DNA of 64,000 nt from Microglena sp. YARC (Eukaryota > Chlorophyta > Chlorophyceae > Chlamydomonadales > Chlamydomonadaceae): contig CM039463.1 of NCBI GenBank assembly GCA_022414725.1, forward strand, positions 20,658,408 to 20,722,407, written 5' to 3'. This document shows, piece after piece, positions 11,501-26,500 of this stretch. The position numbers were made by a program, and so were the translations under genes. Under the pieces are notes generated by a model, which worked only from the letters and a program-made list of their open reading frames with translations, was not told the DNA's origin and ran no database searches. Each line of letters starts with the position of its first letter. The stretch's first letter is position 1.

Positions 11501-14500
11501 TCTCAAAATGCTAGAAATGTCTCTACCGGCCAAAAGAATGTCTCAAAATGCTAAAAGCTTGTCTCTTACCAAGCAAAATGATGTCTCTTACAGGCGGAAA
11601 ACGCCTCAAAATCTTAAACCAGTCTCTACCAGCCCAAAAGATGATGTCTAAAAATGCTAATACATGTCTCAGCCAGGCCAAAAAGATGTTCTCAAAATGC
11701 TAAACATGTCTCAACCGAGGCCAAAAGATGTCTCAAATGCTAAAACGTCTCTTACAGGCAAAAGATTCTCAAAAGCTAAAGCTTGTCCCTTACAGCAAAA
11801 ATGATGTCTCTACAGGCCGAAGATGTCTCAAAATGCAAAACTATGTCCGCAACCAGGCCAAAGGATGTCTAAAACTGCTAAAACATGTCTCACCAGGCCA
11901 AAAGATGTCTCAAAAAGCAAAACATGTCTCAACAGGCCAAAAGAGTCCTCAAAATGGCTAAAACAATGTCTCAACCAATCCAAAAGATGCCTCAAAATCC
12001 TAAAACAATTGTCTAACAGGCTGAAAGAATGTATAAAAATGCCTAGAACATGTCTCAACCAGGCCAAAAGAATGTCTCAAATGCTAAAACATGTTCCTAC
12101 CTAGGCCAAAGAGTCTCAAAATTGCTAAAACATGTCTCACACAGGAACAAAAGATTTCTCAAAAATGCTAAAACATGTCTCTTACAGGCCAAAAGATGCT
12201 CAAAATGCTAAAACATGTCTCAACTCAATCAAAAGATTGCCTCAAAAAAAGGGCTAAACATGTCTCAACCAGGCCAAAAGATTGTAAAAATGGCTAGAAC
12301 ATGTCTCAACCAGGCCAAAAAATGCCAAAATTGCTAAAAACATGTCTCAACCAAGGCCAAAAGATGTCTCAAAATGCTAAAACATGTTCTCAATACCAGG
12401 CAAAAGATTTCTCAAATGCCTAAACATGTATCTACAGGCCAAAAGATTTCTCTTACAGGCGAAAGAATGTCTCAAAATGCTATACATGTCTTAACCAGGC
12501 AAAAGATGTCATCAAAAATGCTAAAACATAATCTCAAACAAGGCAAAAGGTGGTCTCAAAATGCTTAAAGCTTGTTTCTTACAGAGGCAAAATGATGTTC
12601 TTTCAGGCGAAAGATGTCTCAAAAGCTAAATCATGTTCAACCAGGCCAAAAGATTTTTAAAATTTTTAAAAATGTCCTCTACAGGCCAAAAGTGTCTCTT
12701 ACAGGCCGAAAACGTCTCAAAATGCTTAAACATGTCTCACCCGGCCAAAAGATAGTCTCCAAATGCTAAAAACATGTCTCAACCAGGCCAAAAAGAATGT
12801 CTCAAAATGCTAAAACATTCTCTTACAGGCCAAAAGATGTCTCAAATGCTAAAAGCTTGTCCTCCTTACAAGCAAAATGATGTCTCTTACAGGCCGAAGA
12901 TGCCTCAAAATGCTTAAACATGTCTCTACCCAGGCCAAAAGATGTCTAAAAATGCTAAAACCATGTCTCAACCAGGCAAAAGAATGTCTCAAATGCTAAA
13001 ACATGGTTCTCAACCAGGCAAAAAGATGTCTCCAAAATGCTAAAACATGTCTCAACCAGCACAAAAGATTCTCAAAATGCTAAAACATGTCTCACCAGGC
13101 CAAAAGATGTCTCAAAAGCTAAGCTTGGTCTCTTACAGGCAAAAATGATGTCCTCTTACAGGCCGAAAGATGCCTCAAAATGCTAAAACATGCTCTACCA
13201 GCCCAAAAAGATGTCTCAAAATGCTAAAACATGTCTCTAACAGCCCAAAAGATGTCTCAAAAATGCTAAAACATGTCTCAACCAGGCCAAAAAGATGTCT
13301 CAAAATGCTAAAACACGTCTCTTACAGCAAGATGTCTAAAATGCTAAAGCTTGGTCCTTACAGGCAAAATGATGTCTCTACAGGCCGAAAGATGTCTCAA
13401 AAGCCTAAAACATTGTCTCAACCAGGCCAAAAGATGTCTAAAAATGCTAAAACAATGTCTCAGCCAGGCCAAAAGATGCACAAAATGCTAAATACATGTC
13501 TCAACCAGGCCAAAAAGATGTCCTCAAAATGCTTAAAACAGTCTCAACCAATCCAAAAGATGCCTCAAAATGCTAAAACATGTCTCAACCAGGCCGAATT
13601 AGATGTATAAAATTGCCTAGAACATGTCTCAACCAGGCCAAAAGATGTCTCAAAATGCTAAAACATGTCTCAACCAGGCCAAAAGATGTCTCAAATGCTA
13701 AAACATGTCTCAACTCAGGCCAAAAGGATTTCTCAAATGCTAAAACATGTCTCTTACAGGCCAAAAGAATGTCTCTTACAGGCCGAAAGATGTCTCAAAA
13801 TGCTAAAACATGTCCTCAATCCAGGGCAAAAGATGTCTCAAAGCAAACATGTCTCAACAAGGCCAAAAGGTGTCTCAAAATGCTAAAGCTGTCTCTTACA
13901 GCAAATGATGTCTCTTACAGGCGAAAAGATGTTCAAAAAATGCAAATGTCTCATCCAGGCCAAAAGATTTCTCAAAAATGCTAAATACATGTCTCTTACA
14001 GCAAAAGATGTTCTTCTTAAGGCGAAATATGTTCAAAAATGCTTAAACAGGTCTAAAACCCGGCCAAAAGATGTATCAAATGCTAAAATGTCTCAACCAG
14101 GCCAAAAGATGTCCTCAAAATGCTAAAACATGTCTTTAAAACAGGCCAAAAGATGTCTCAAAATGCTAAAGCTTGTCTCTTACAGGCAAAAGATGTTCTT
14201 CAGGCCGAAGATGTCTCAAAAGCTAAACATGTCTAAACCCGGCCAAAAGATTATCAATGCTAAAACATGTCTAACCAGGCCAAGATGTTCTCAAAATGCT
14301 AAAACCATGTCTCAACCAGGCCAAAAGATTTCAAAATGCTAAACATGTCATCTTAAGGCCAAAAGAATGTCTTCAAAAATGCAAACATGTCTCTTAACAG
14401 CAAAAAGATGTCTCAAAATGCTAAACATGTCTCTTAAACAGGCCAAAAGATTTTCAAAAATGCTAAAAGCTTGTCTCTTACAGCAAAATGATGTCCTTAC

Positions 14501-17500
14501 AGGCCGAAAGTGCCTCAAAAATGCTAAAACTGTCCTCTACCAGGCCAAAAGATGTCTCAAAATGCTAAAACATGTTTCCTCAACAGGCCAAAAAGATGTC
14601 TCAAAATGCTAAAACATGTCTCAACCAGGCCAAAAGATGTCTCAAAAAATGCTAAAACACGTCTCTTACAGGCCAAAAGATTCTCAAAATGCTAAGCTTG
14701 TCCTTACAGGCAAAATGATGTCTCTTAAACAGCCGAAAGATGTCTCAAAAGCTAAAACATGTCTCACCAGGCCAATAGATGTCTAAAATGCTAAACATGT
14801 CCTCTCAGCCAGGCCAAAAGATGGTCACAAAATGCTAAAACATGTCTCAACCAGGCCAAAAGATGTCTCAAAATGCTAAAACCATTTCTCCAACAATCCA
14901 AAAGAATTAGCCTCAAAATGCTAAAAACAGTCTCAACCAGCCGAAAGATGTATAAAAAATCTAGAACAAATGTCTCAACGCAGGCAAAGATTCTCAAAAT
15001 GCTAAAAACAGTCTCAACCAGGCAAAAGATGCTCAAAATGCTAAAACATTCTCAACCAGGCCAAAAGATTCTCAAAATGCTAAATAATGTCCTACAGGCC
15101 AAAAAGATGTCTCTTAACAGCCGAAAGATGTCTCAAAATGCTAAAACATGTCTCAATCCAGGCAAAAGATGTCTCAAAATGCAAAAACATGGTCTCAACA
15201 AGCCAAAAGGTGTCTTCAAAATGCTAAAAGCTTGTCTCTTACAGGCAAAAATGAATGTCTCTTACAGGCCGAAAGAAATGTCTCAAAATGCTAAACATGT
15301 CTCATCCAGGCCAAAAGATTTTCAATGGCTAAAAACATGTCTCTTACATGCCAAAAGATGTCTCTTAACAGCCGAAAGATGTCTCAAAAATGCTTAAACA
15401 TGTCCTAAACCCCGGCCAAAAGATGTATCAAAAATGCTAAAACATGTCTTCAACCAGCCAAAAGATGTCTTCAAAATGCTAAAACATGTCTCTTACAGGC
15501 CATAAAGAATGTCTCAAATGCGAAAGCTTGTCTCTTACAGAAAATGAATGTCTCTTACAGGCCGAAAGATGCCTCAAAAATGCTTAAACATGTCTCTACC
15601 AGGCCAAGATGTCTTAAAAATGTAATAACATGTTCTCAGCCAGGCAAAAGAATGTCTCAAAAATCTAAAACATGTCTCCAACCAGGCCAAAAGAATGTCT
15701 CAAAATGGCTAAAACATGTCCTCAACCAGGCCAAAAGAATGTCCTCAAAAGCCTAAACATTGTCTCAACCAGGAACAAAAGATTTTCTCAAAAATCCTAA
15801 AACATGTCTCTTACAGGCAAAAAGATGTCTCTTACAGCCGAAAAGATGTCTAAAAATAGCTAAAAATGTCTCAACCAGGCCCAAAGATGTCTCAAAATGC
15901 TAAAACATGTCTCACCAGGCCAAAATATGTCTCAAAATGCTAAAAACATGTCTCAACCAGGCCAAAAATGCCTCAAAATGCAAAACATGTCTCAACCAGG
16001 CCAAAAGAGTCTCAAAATGCAAACAATGTCTCAACCAGGCCAAAAGATGTCTCAAAATTGCTAAACAATGTCTCTTACAGGCCAAAAGATTTCTCAAAAA
16101 ATGAAAACATGTCTCTTACAGGCAAAGATGTCTCTAACAAGGCCAAAGATGTCTCAAAATGCTAAAACATGTCTCAACGCAGGCCAAAAGATGTCTCAAA
16201 ATGCAAAACATGTCTCTACCAGGCCAAAAAATGTTCAAAATGCCTAAAACATTCTCTAACAGGCCAAAAGATGTCTCAAATGCTAAAACATGTCTCAACC
16301 AATGACCAGGCCCAAAAGATGTCTCAAAAATGCCTAAACATATCTCTTACAGCCAAAAAGATGTCTCAAAATGCTAAAGCTTGTCCCTTACAGGCAAAAT
16401 GATGTCTCTAAAACAGGCCGAAAGATGTCTCAAAATGCTAAACATGTCTTCAACCAGGCCCAAAAGATGTCCTAAAAATGCTAAAAAACAGTCTCGCCAG
16501 GCCAAAAGAAGTCTCAAAAATGCTAAAACATGTCTCAACCACAGGCCAAAGATGTCTCAAAATGCTAAAACATGTCTCAACCAATCCAAAAGATGCTCAA
16601 AATGCCTAAAACATTCTCAACCAGGGCCCGAAAAATGTATAAAAACCTAGAACTGTCTCAACCAGGCCAAAAGATGTCCAAAAATGCTAAAACATGTCTC
16701 ACAGGCCAAAAAGATTTATCAAAGCTAAAAATGTCCCTCTTACAGGCCAAAAGATGTCTCTTAAGGCCGAAAAGATGTCTCAAAATGCAAAACAATGTCT
16801 CAGCCAGGGCAAAAGATGTCTCATGTAAACATGGGTTTTTTTTCTTCCAAAAAAACAAAAAAAAGGCCCCCCCCCCAAAAAAGGGGTTTTTTGTCTCAAA
16901 AATGCTAAAGCTGTCTCTTTACAGGCAAAATGAGTCTCTTACAGGCCGAAAGATGTCTCAAAATGCTAAACATGTTCAACCAGGCAAAAGATTTTTCTCA
17001 AAATGCTAAAACATGTCTTTACAGGCCAAAAGAATGTCCTCTTACAGGCCGAAATTATGTCTCAAAATGCTTAACATGTCTAAACCCGGCAAAAAGATGT
17101 ATCAAAATGCTAAAACATGTCTCAACCAGCCAAAAGAATGTCTCAAAAATGCTAAAACAGTCCTTCTTACAGGGCAAAAGATGTCTCAAAATGCTAAAGC
17201 TTGTCTTTAAAGGCCAAAAGAGTCTCTTACAGGCCGAAAGATGTCTCAAAATGCTTAAAATGTCTAAACCCCGCCAAAAGATGTTATCAAATGCTAAAAA
17301 CAAGTCTCAACCAGCCAAAAATTGTCTTCAAAATGCTAAAACATGTCTCAACCAGGCCAAAAGATGTTCAAAATGCTAAAACAGTGTCTCCTTACTAGCC
17401 CAAAAGATGTCTCAAAATGCTAAAACATAGTCCTCTTTAAGGCCAAAAAGATGTCTCAAAATGCAAAAAAACATGTCTCTTACAGGCCAAAAGATGTGTT

Positions 17501-20500
17501 CAAAATGCAAGCTTGTCTGCTACAGGCAAAATGAATGTCTTTAACAGGCCGAAAGATGCCTCAAAATGCTAAAACATGTCTCTACCAGGCCAAAGATGTC
17601 CTCAAAATGCTTAAAACATGTCTCTAACAGGCCAAAAGAATGTCTCAAAAGCTAAAACAGTGTCCTCAACCAGGCCAAAAGATGTCTAAAATGCCTAAAA
17701 CACGTCCTTACAGGCCAAAAGGATGTCCAAAATGCTAAAAAGCTTGTCCCTTACAAGGCAAATGATTCTCTTACAGGCCGAAAGATCTTCAAAATGCTAA
17801 AACATGTCTCAACCAGCAATAGATTCTAAAAATGCGAAAATTTCCTCAGCCAGGCCAAAGATGTCCACAAATGCTAAAAACAATGTCTCAACCAGGCCAA
17901 AAGATGTATCAAAATCTAAAACATGTCCTCAACAATCCAAAAGATGCCTCAAATGCTAAAAACATGTCTCAACACAGGCCGAAAGATGGTAATAAAAATG
18001 CTAGAGACATGTCTCAACCAGGCCAAAAGATGTCTCAAAATGGCGCTAAAACATTCTCAACCAGGCGCAAAAGATGTCTCAAAATGCTAAAACATGTCTC
18101 AACCAGGCCAAAGATTTCTCAAAATGCTAAAAACATGTCTCTTAACAGCAAAAAAATTCTCTTACAGGCCGAAGATGTCTCAAAATGCTAAAACATGTCC
18201 TCATCCGGCAAAAGATGTCTCAAAATGCTAAACATGCCAACAAGGGCAAAGTGTCTCAAAATGCTAAAGCTTGTCTCTTACAGGCAAAATGAATGCTCTT
18301 ACAGGCCGAAGATGTCTCAAAATGCTAAAACATCTCACCAGGCCAAAAGATTTCTCAAAAGCCTAAAACATGCCTCTACAGCCAAAAGATGTCTCTTACA
18401 GGCCGAAAGATTCTCAAAATGCTTAAACATTCTAAACCCGGCCAAAAGAAATGTATCAAATGCTAAAACATGTCTCACCAGGCCAAATAAGATGTCTCAA
18501 AATGCTAAAACTGTCTCTACAGGCCAAAAAGATGTCTTAAAGATGCTAAAGCTTGTCCTCTTACAAGCAAAATGAGTAATCTTACAGGCCGAAGATCCTC
18601 AAAATGCTTAACATGTCTCTACAGGCAAAAAGAATGTCTAAAAAATGCTAATACATGTCTAGCCAGGCCCAAAAGATGTTCAAAAATGCCTAAAACATGT
18701 CTCACCAGGCCAAAAGATGTCTAAAAGCTAAAACTGTCTCAACCAGGCCAAAAGATGTCTCAAAATGCTAAAACAATGTCTCAACAGGCCAAAATTTCTC
18801 AATATGCTAAATTTATTATATTCTTAGCCAAAAGATTTGTCTCTTCAGGCCCGAAAGATGTCTCAAAATGCTAAAACATGTCCCTCAACCCAGGCAAAAG
18901 CATGTCTGCAAAATGCTAAAACAATGTCTCACCAGGCCAAAGATGGTCTCAAAATGCAAACATGTCTTCAACAGGCAAAAGATGCCTCAAATGCTAAAAC
19001 ATGTCTCAACCAGGCCAAAAGAGTCTCAAAAAATGCCTAAAACATGTCTCAACCAGGCCAAAAGATGTCTCAAAATGCTAAAACATGTCTCTTACAGGCA
19101 AAAGTTTCTCAAAATGCTAAAACAATGTCTCTTACAGGCCAAAAGATGTCTCTTACAGGCCGAAAGATGTCTCAAAATGCTAAAACATGTCTCACACCAG
19201 CCAAAAGATGCTCAAAATGCTAAAACGAGTCGTCTTACAGGCCAAAAAATGTCTCAAAATCAATAAAACATGTCCTCTTACAGGCCAAAAGATGTCTCGA
19301 AAATGCTAAAAACATGTCTCAACCAGGCCAAAGATGTCTCAAAATGCTAAACATAATCTCTTACAGGCCAAAAATGTCTCAAAATGCTAAAGCTTGTCCC
19401 ATACAGGGCAAAATGATGTCTTACAGGACCGAAAGATGTCTCAAAATGCTAAAACATGTCTCAACCAGGCCAAAAGATGTCTACAAAATGCTAAAACAAT
19501 GTCTCAAGCCAGGCCAAAAGAATCTCAAAATGCCTAAAACATGTTCAACCAGGCCAAAAGATGTCTCAAAATGCTAAAACATGTCTCACCACAATCCAAA
19601 AGATGCCTCAAAATGCTTACAAACATGTCTCAACCCAGACAAGATGTAAATCCTAGATTGTCTCAACCTCAGGCCAAAAAGATGTCTCAAAATGCTAAAA
19701 ACATGTCTCAACCAGGCCAAAAGATTTCTCAAAATGCTAAAACAATGTCTCTTACAGGCCAAAAAATGTCTCTTACAGCCGAAAAGAATGTCTCAAAATG
19801 CTTAAAAAAACATGTCTCAGCCAGGCAAAAGATGTCTCAAAATGCTAAAACATGTCTCAACAAGGCCAAAAGGTGTCTCAAAATGCTAAAGCTTGTCTCT
19901 TACAGGCAAAATGATGTCTCTTACAGGCCGAAAGATGTCTCAAAATGCTAAAACATGTCTCAACCAGGCCAAAAAGATTTTTCTTTCTCAAAATGTAAAA
20001 CATGTCTCTTACAGGGCCAAAAGATGTCTCTTTCAGGCCGAAAGTGTCTCAAAATGCATTAAGAACATGTCTCAAAACAGGCAAAAAAAAGATGTCTAAA
20101 TGCTTATAACATGTCTTCAACCAGCCAAAAAAGATGTCTCAAAATGCCCTAAAACATGTCTTACAGGCCAAAAGATGTCTCAAAATGCTAAAGCTTGTCT
20201 CTTACAAAGCAAAATGAATGTCTCTTACATGCCGAAAAGATGCCGTCAAAATGTTAAAACATGTCTCTACCAGGCCAAAAGATGTCTAAAAATGCTAATA
20301 CATGTCTCAGCCAGGCCAAAAGATTTCTTCAAAATGGTAAACATGTCTCAACCAGCCAAAAGATTCTCAAAATGCTAAAAAACATGTCTCAACCAGGCCA
20401 AAAATGTCTCAAATGCTAAAAACAGTGTTCAAACCAGGCCAAAAAGATTTCTCAAAAATGCTAAAACATGTCTTTACAGGCCAAAAGATGTCTCTACGGC

Positions 20501-23500
20501 CGAAAGATGTCTCAAAAATGCTAAAACATGTCTCAACCAGCCAAAAAGATGTCTCAAAATGCTAAACATGTCTCAACCAGGCCAAAAGAATGTCTCAAAA
20601 TGCTAAAACATTCTCAACCAGCCAAAGATGCCTCAAAATGCTATAACATGTCTCAACCAGGCCAAAAGATGTCCTCAAAATGCTAAAACATGTCTCAACC
20701 AGGCCAAAAGATGTCTCAAAATGCATCTAAAACATGTCTCAACCAGGCCAAAAGATTTTCTCGAAAATGCTAAAACATGTCTCTTACAGGCCCAAAAGAT
20801 GTCTCTTACAGGCCGAAAGATGTTACTCAAAATGCTAAAACATGTACTTAACAAGGCAAAAGAGTCTTATCAAAATGCTAAAACATGTCTCAACCAGGCC
20901 AAAAGGTGTCTCAAAATGCTAAAGCTTGTCTCTTACAGGCAAAATGATGTCTCTTACAGGCGGAAATATGTCTCAAAATGCTAAAACATGTCTCAACCAG
21001 GCCAATAGATGTCTCAAAATGCTAGAGCTTGTCTCTTACAGCAAATGATGTCTCTTACAAGCTGAAAAGAGTCTCAAATGCTAAAACATGTCTCAAACGC
21101 AGGCCAAAAGATGTCTATCTAAAAATGTTCTTACAGGCCAAAGATGTCTCAAATGCTAAAAACATGTCCTTACAAAAGGCCAAAAATTCTCAAAAATCGC
21201 TAAAACATGTCTCTTACAGGCCAAAGATGTTCTCAAAGATGCTCAAGCTTGTCTCTACGGCAAATGATGTCCTCCTTACCAGGCCGAAAGATGCCTCAAA
21301 ATGCTAAAACATGTCCTCTACCAGGGCCAAAAGATGTCTCAAAATGCAAAGCTTGTCTCTTACAGGCCTTAACAGGCGATAGAACTCTAAGTTCATGTAA
21401 AACATGTCTCTACCAGGCCAAAAGATGTCTCAAAATGCTAGAAACATGTCTCTTAAGCCAAAAGATGTTCTCAAAATGCTATAAAGCTTTGTCTCTACAG
21501 GCAAAAATGTCTCTTAATGGCCGAAAGATGTCAAAAATGGCTAAAACAATGTCTCTACCAGGCCAAACATAGATGTCTCAAAAAATAATGCTAAAGTTGT
21601 CTCTTACAGGCAAAATGATGATTCTCTTAGGCCGAAAAGAGCTCAAAATGCCTAAAAATGTCTCTACAGGCCAAAAGAATGTCTCAAAGATGCTAAAAAA
21701 TGTCTCAAACCAGGCCAAAAGATGCATCAAACATGGTAAAACATGTCTTACCAGGCCAAAAGAGTCTCAAAATGCTAAAAACATGTCTCAAGGCCAAAAT
21801 GCCTCAAAATGCTAAAACATGTCATCAACAGGCCAAAAGATGTCTCAAAATGCTAAAACACGTTGCTACAGGCCAAAAGATGTCTCAAAAATGCTAAAGA
21901 CTTGTCTCTTACAGGCAAAATGATGTCTCTTACAGGCCGAAAGATGCCTCAAATGCTAAAACATGTCTCTACCAGGCCAAAAGATGTTCAAAAATAAACA
22001 TGTTCTTACAGGCCAAAAGATGTTTAAAAATCTTAATACATGTCTCAGCCAGGCCAAAAGATGTCTCAATGTGTGCAAAAGCTTGTCTCAACAGGCCAAG
22101 ATGTCTCAAAATGCTAAAACAGTGTCTCAACCAGGCCAAAAGATGTAATCAAATGCTAAAACATGTCTCTACAGGCCAAAGATGATTTCTCAAAATGCTG
22201 AAACATTTCTCTTACAGGCCAAAATAATGTCTCTTACAGGCCCGAAGATGCTCTCAAAAATGCTAAAACATTGTCTCAACCAGGCCAAAAGATGTCTCAA
22301 AATGCTAAAACATGTTCCTCACCTAGGCAAAAGATGTCTCAAAATGCTAAAACAATGTCTCAACCAGGCCAAAAAGAAATGCCTCAAAATGCTTAAAACA
22401 TGTCTCTACCAGGCCAAAAGATGTCTCAAAATGCTAAAACATGTCTCTTACAGCCAAAAACATGTGCCTTCTATGGCCACAACAGAAAGATGTCTCAAAA
22501 TGCGTAAAGCCCTAAAAAATGTCTCAACCAGGCAAAGATGTCTCAAAAATGCTACCAGGCACGAAAAAACATGTTCCTTCAATTGCTTCAATAATGTCCA
22601 CCGTCTCAAAATGCTAAAACAGGTCCAACCAGGGCCAAAAAGATGTCTCAAAATGCTAAAAGAATTGTCTCAACAGGCCAAAAGATTGTCCTCATAATGC
22701 TAAAACATGTCTAACCAGGCCAAAAGATGTCTCAAAATGCCTAAAACACATGTCTCTTACAGGCTTACAGGCCGAAAGATGTTCTCAAAAATGTCTAAAG
22801 CTTGTCTCTTACAGGCAAAATGATGTTCATTACCAGGCCAAAAGATGAAATTAGTCTGCCTCAAAAATGCGTAAAACATGTCTCTTACAGGCCAAAAATG
22901 TCTCTTAAATGCTCAAAATGCTAATAAACATGTCTTCAACCAGGCCAAAAGATGTCTCAAAATGCGTAAAACATGTCTCAACCAGGCCAAAAGATGTTCT
23001 TCAAAAATGCTAAAAACGTAATGTTCTCAACCAGGCCAAAAGATTGTCCCTCAAGAGATCTAAGCTTGTCCCTTACGGCAAATGATGTCTCTTAACAGGC
23101 CGAGAGATGTCTCCCATAATGCTAAAAACCATGTCTCAAACCAGGCCAAAAGATCTCTACAAATGCAAAAACATGTCTCTTTACAGGGCCAAAAGATGTC
23201 TCAAAAATTGCCCTTCTAAAACATGTCTCAACCGGCCAATAAGATGTCTCAAAATGCTAATAACAATAGTCTCAACCAGCCAAAAGATGCCTCAAAATGC
23301 TATAAAACATGTCTCACCAGGCCAAAAGATGTCTCTAAAAAATGCCTAAAACATGTCTCAACCAGGACCCAAAAGATTGTCTCAAAATGCTAAAACATTG
23401 TCTCAACCAGGCCAAAAGAATGTCTTCTCAAATGTTACTAAAACATGTCTCTTAGCAGGCCCATAAAGATGTCTCAAAATGCTAAGCTTGTCGCCTTAAC

Positions 23501-26500
23501 ATGTCTCTGTATGCCAGGCCAAAAGATGTCTCAAATGCCTAGAAACATGTTTTCTCATACAGGCCGAAAGATGTCTCAAAAAATGCTAAAAACATGTCTC
23601 AGCCAGGCCAAAAGCAAAATGCTTAAAACAATGTTCTCACCAAGCGCCAAAATGCTCAAAAAAAACATGTCCTGAATGCCTAATGCGTAAACATGTACCA
23701 CTCAAAAATGTCTCTTAAAAGGTCTCATACCCGACAAGAATTGCGATAGTCATCAGTAGTGCCATAAAAAGAATGACTGTCTAGGCCCAAATAAAAATGC
23801 TAGAGAAAGCAGAAAAGGATGTCTCGTCAATTCCTCGAAAATGCATGTCTCAATCAGGCCAAAGATGATTACAGGCCGAAATGCTAAAACATCGAGTCTC
23901 AAACATGTCAAAGTCTACGAAAGATGTTCTCAAAATGCCACTTAAAAATGTCTTACAGGCCAAAAGAATGCTCAAAATATGCTTAACATGTCTCAACCAT
24001 CGCCAAAAAGATTTTTCTCTATAAAAATACAGGCTAGATTGTCTCAAATACAGGCCTCAAAAAAAACATGTCTCAACCAAGGGCCAAAAATGTCTTAAGC
24101 TAAAACACATTGTCTCTTACAGCCAAAAAATGCTTCTCTTACAGGCCGAAAAGTGATTCTTGTCTCAAAATGCTAAACATGTCTCTTAAGGATGTCTCAA
24201 AACATGTCTCCTCAAAATGCTAAAACATGTTTCTATGCCTCTTTCAGGCCGAAAGATGCCTCAAAATGCCTAAAATGTCTCAACAGGCAAAAATGCTTAA
24301 AACATGTCTCAACCAGGCCAAAAAGATGTTCTCAAATGCTAAAACATGTCTCAACCAGGTCTCAAAATGCTAAAGCTTGTCTCTTACAAGCCAAAATGAT
24401 GTCTCTTACAGGCCGAAAGATGTCTCAAAATGCCTAAAACATGTATCAACAAGGCAAAAATGTCTTCAAAATGCTAAAACATGTCTCTTACAGGCCAAAA
24501 AGGTGTCTCAAAATGCTAAAAGCTTGTCTTCTAAAGGTACAAAAAATTGATGTCTCTTACAGGCCGAAATATGTCCTCAAAAATGCTAAAAACATGTCTC
24601 AACCAGGCCAAATGATGCCTCTCAAAATGCTGCTAAAACATGTCTCTTACAGGCAAAATGATGTCTCTTACAGGCCGAAAGATGCTAAAACATTGTCTCA
24701 AAGATGTCTCAAAATGCCTAAAAATGTCTCAACCAGGCCAAAAGATTCCGTAAAAGCAAAAAATGCATGTCTCTTACAGGCCAAAAGATGTATCTCAAAA
24801 GCTAAAACATGTCTCTTACCAGGCCAAATAGATGTCTCAAAATGCTAAACTGTCCTCTTACAGGCAAAAATGATGTCTCTTACAGGCCGAAAGATGTCTC
24901 AAAATGCTAAAAACATGTCTAAAATGTCAAACCAGCCAAAAGATGTCTCAAAAATTGCTTAAAACAGTCTCTTACAGGCCAAAAGAGTCTCAAAATGCTA
25001 AAGCTTGTTCTCTTACAGGCAAAATGATGTCTCTTACAGGCCGAAAAGATGTCTCAAAATGCTAAAAGGCCAAAAGATGATTCTCTTCAAAGTGCAAAAG
25101 CTAAAGCTTGTCTCTTAAGGCAAAAATGTCTCTTACAAAATATGCCAAAATGCCTAAAACATGTCTCCCACCTAGGCCAAAAGATGCTAAAAAGCTTGCT
25201 TTAAAATGATGTCTCTTTGTCTCTCAAAATGCTAAAATGTCTCTTGAAAGATCAAAATGCTCAAAATGCTAACAAAGGCCAAAGATGTCTCAAAATGCTA
25301 AACTTACAGGCAAAAGATGTCTCTAAAGGCTAAAAAAAGATGTCTCAAAATGCCAAGCTTTGTCTCAATTCTAAAATATGCCAAAAGATGCTACAGCAAA
25401 AGAGAAATGATGTCTCAACCAGGCCAAATGTCTCAAAATGCAAAAACATGTCTCAACCAGGCCAAGATGCCCTCAAAATGCTAAAACATGTCTCTACCAG
25501 GCCAAAAGATGTCTCAAAAATGCTAATAAAACATGTCTCTTCAAGGCCAAAAGATGTCTCAAAATGCTAAAAACATGTCTCAACCAGGCCAAAAGATGTC
25601 TCAAAAATGCTAAAACACGTCTCTTACAGGCCAAAAGATGTCTCAAAATGCTAAAGCTTGTCCCTTACAAGGCCAAAATGATGTCTCTTACAGCCGAAAA
25701 AAGATGCTCAAAATGCTAAAACATGTCTCTACCAGGCCAAAAGATGTCTCAAAAATGCTAAAACATGTCTCTTACAGGCCAAAAGATGTTAAAAATGCTA
25801 ATACATGTCTCAGCCAGGCCAAAAGATGTCTCAAAATGCTAAAAACATGTCTCAACCAGGCCAAAAGATTGTCTCAAAATGCTAAAACATGTCTCAACCA
25901 GGCCAAAAGATGTCTCAAAATGCCTAAAACATGTCTCAACCAGGCCAAAAGATTTCTCAAAAAATGCTAAAACATGTCTCTTACAGGCCAAAAGATGTCT
26001 CTTACAGCCGAAAGATGTCTCAAAAATGCTAAAACATGTCTCAACCAGGCAAAAAAGATGTCTCAAAATGCTAAAACAGTCTCTAACCAGGCCAAAAGAT
26101 GTCTCAAAATGCTAAAAACATGTCCTCAACCAGGCCAAAAGATGCCTCAAAATGCTAAAACATGTCTCAACCAGGCCAAAAGATGTCTCATAATGCTTGC
26201 TTGCAGCAAAAACATGTCTTAACCAGGCCAAAAGATGTCTCAAAATGCTAAAACATGTCTCTTACAGGCCAAAAGATTTCTCAAAATGCTAAAACATGTC
26301 TCTTACAGGCCAAAAGATGTCTCTTACAGGCCGAAAGATGTCTCAAAATGCTAAAACATGACTCAACCAGGCCAAAAGATGTCTCAAAATGCTAAAACAT
26401 GTCTCTTACAGGCCAAAAGATGTCTCAAAATGCTAAAACATGTCTCTTACAGGCCAAAAGATGGTTTCTCAAAATGCTAAAACATGTCTCTAACAGGCCA

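Noticed and set aside
10363..11533. Long frames spanning the N block
   Set aside because: They consist of unknown bases; no coding evidence on either side.
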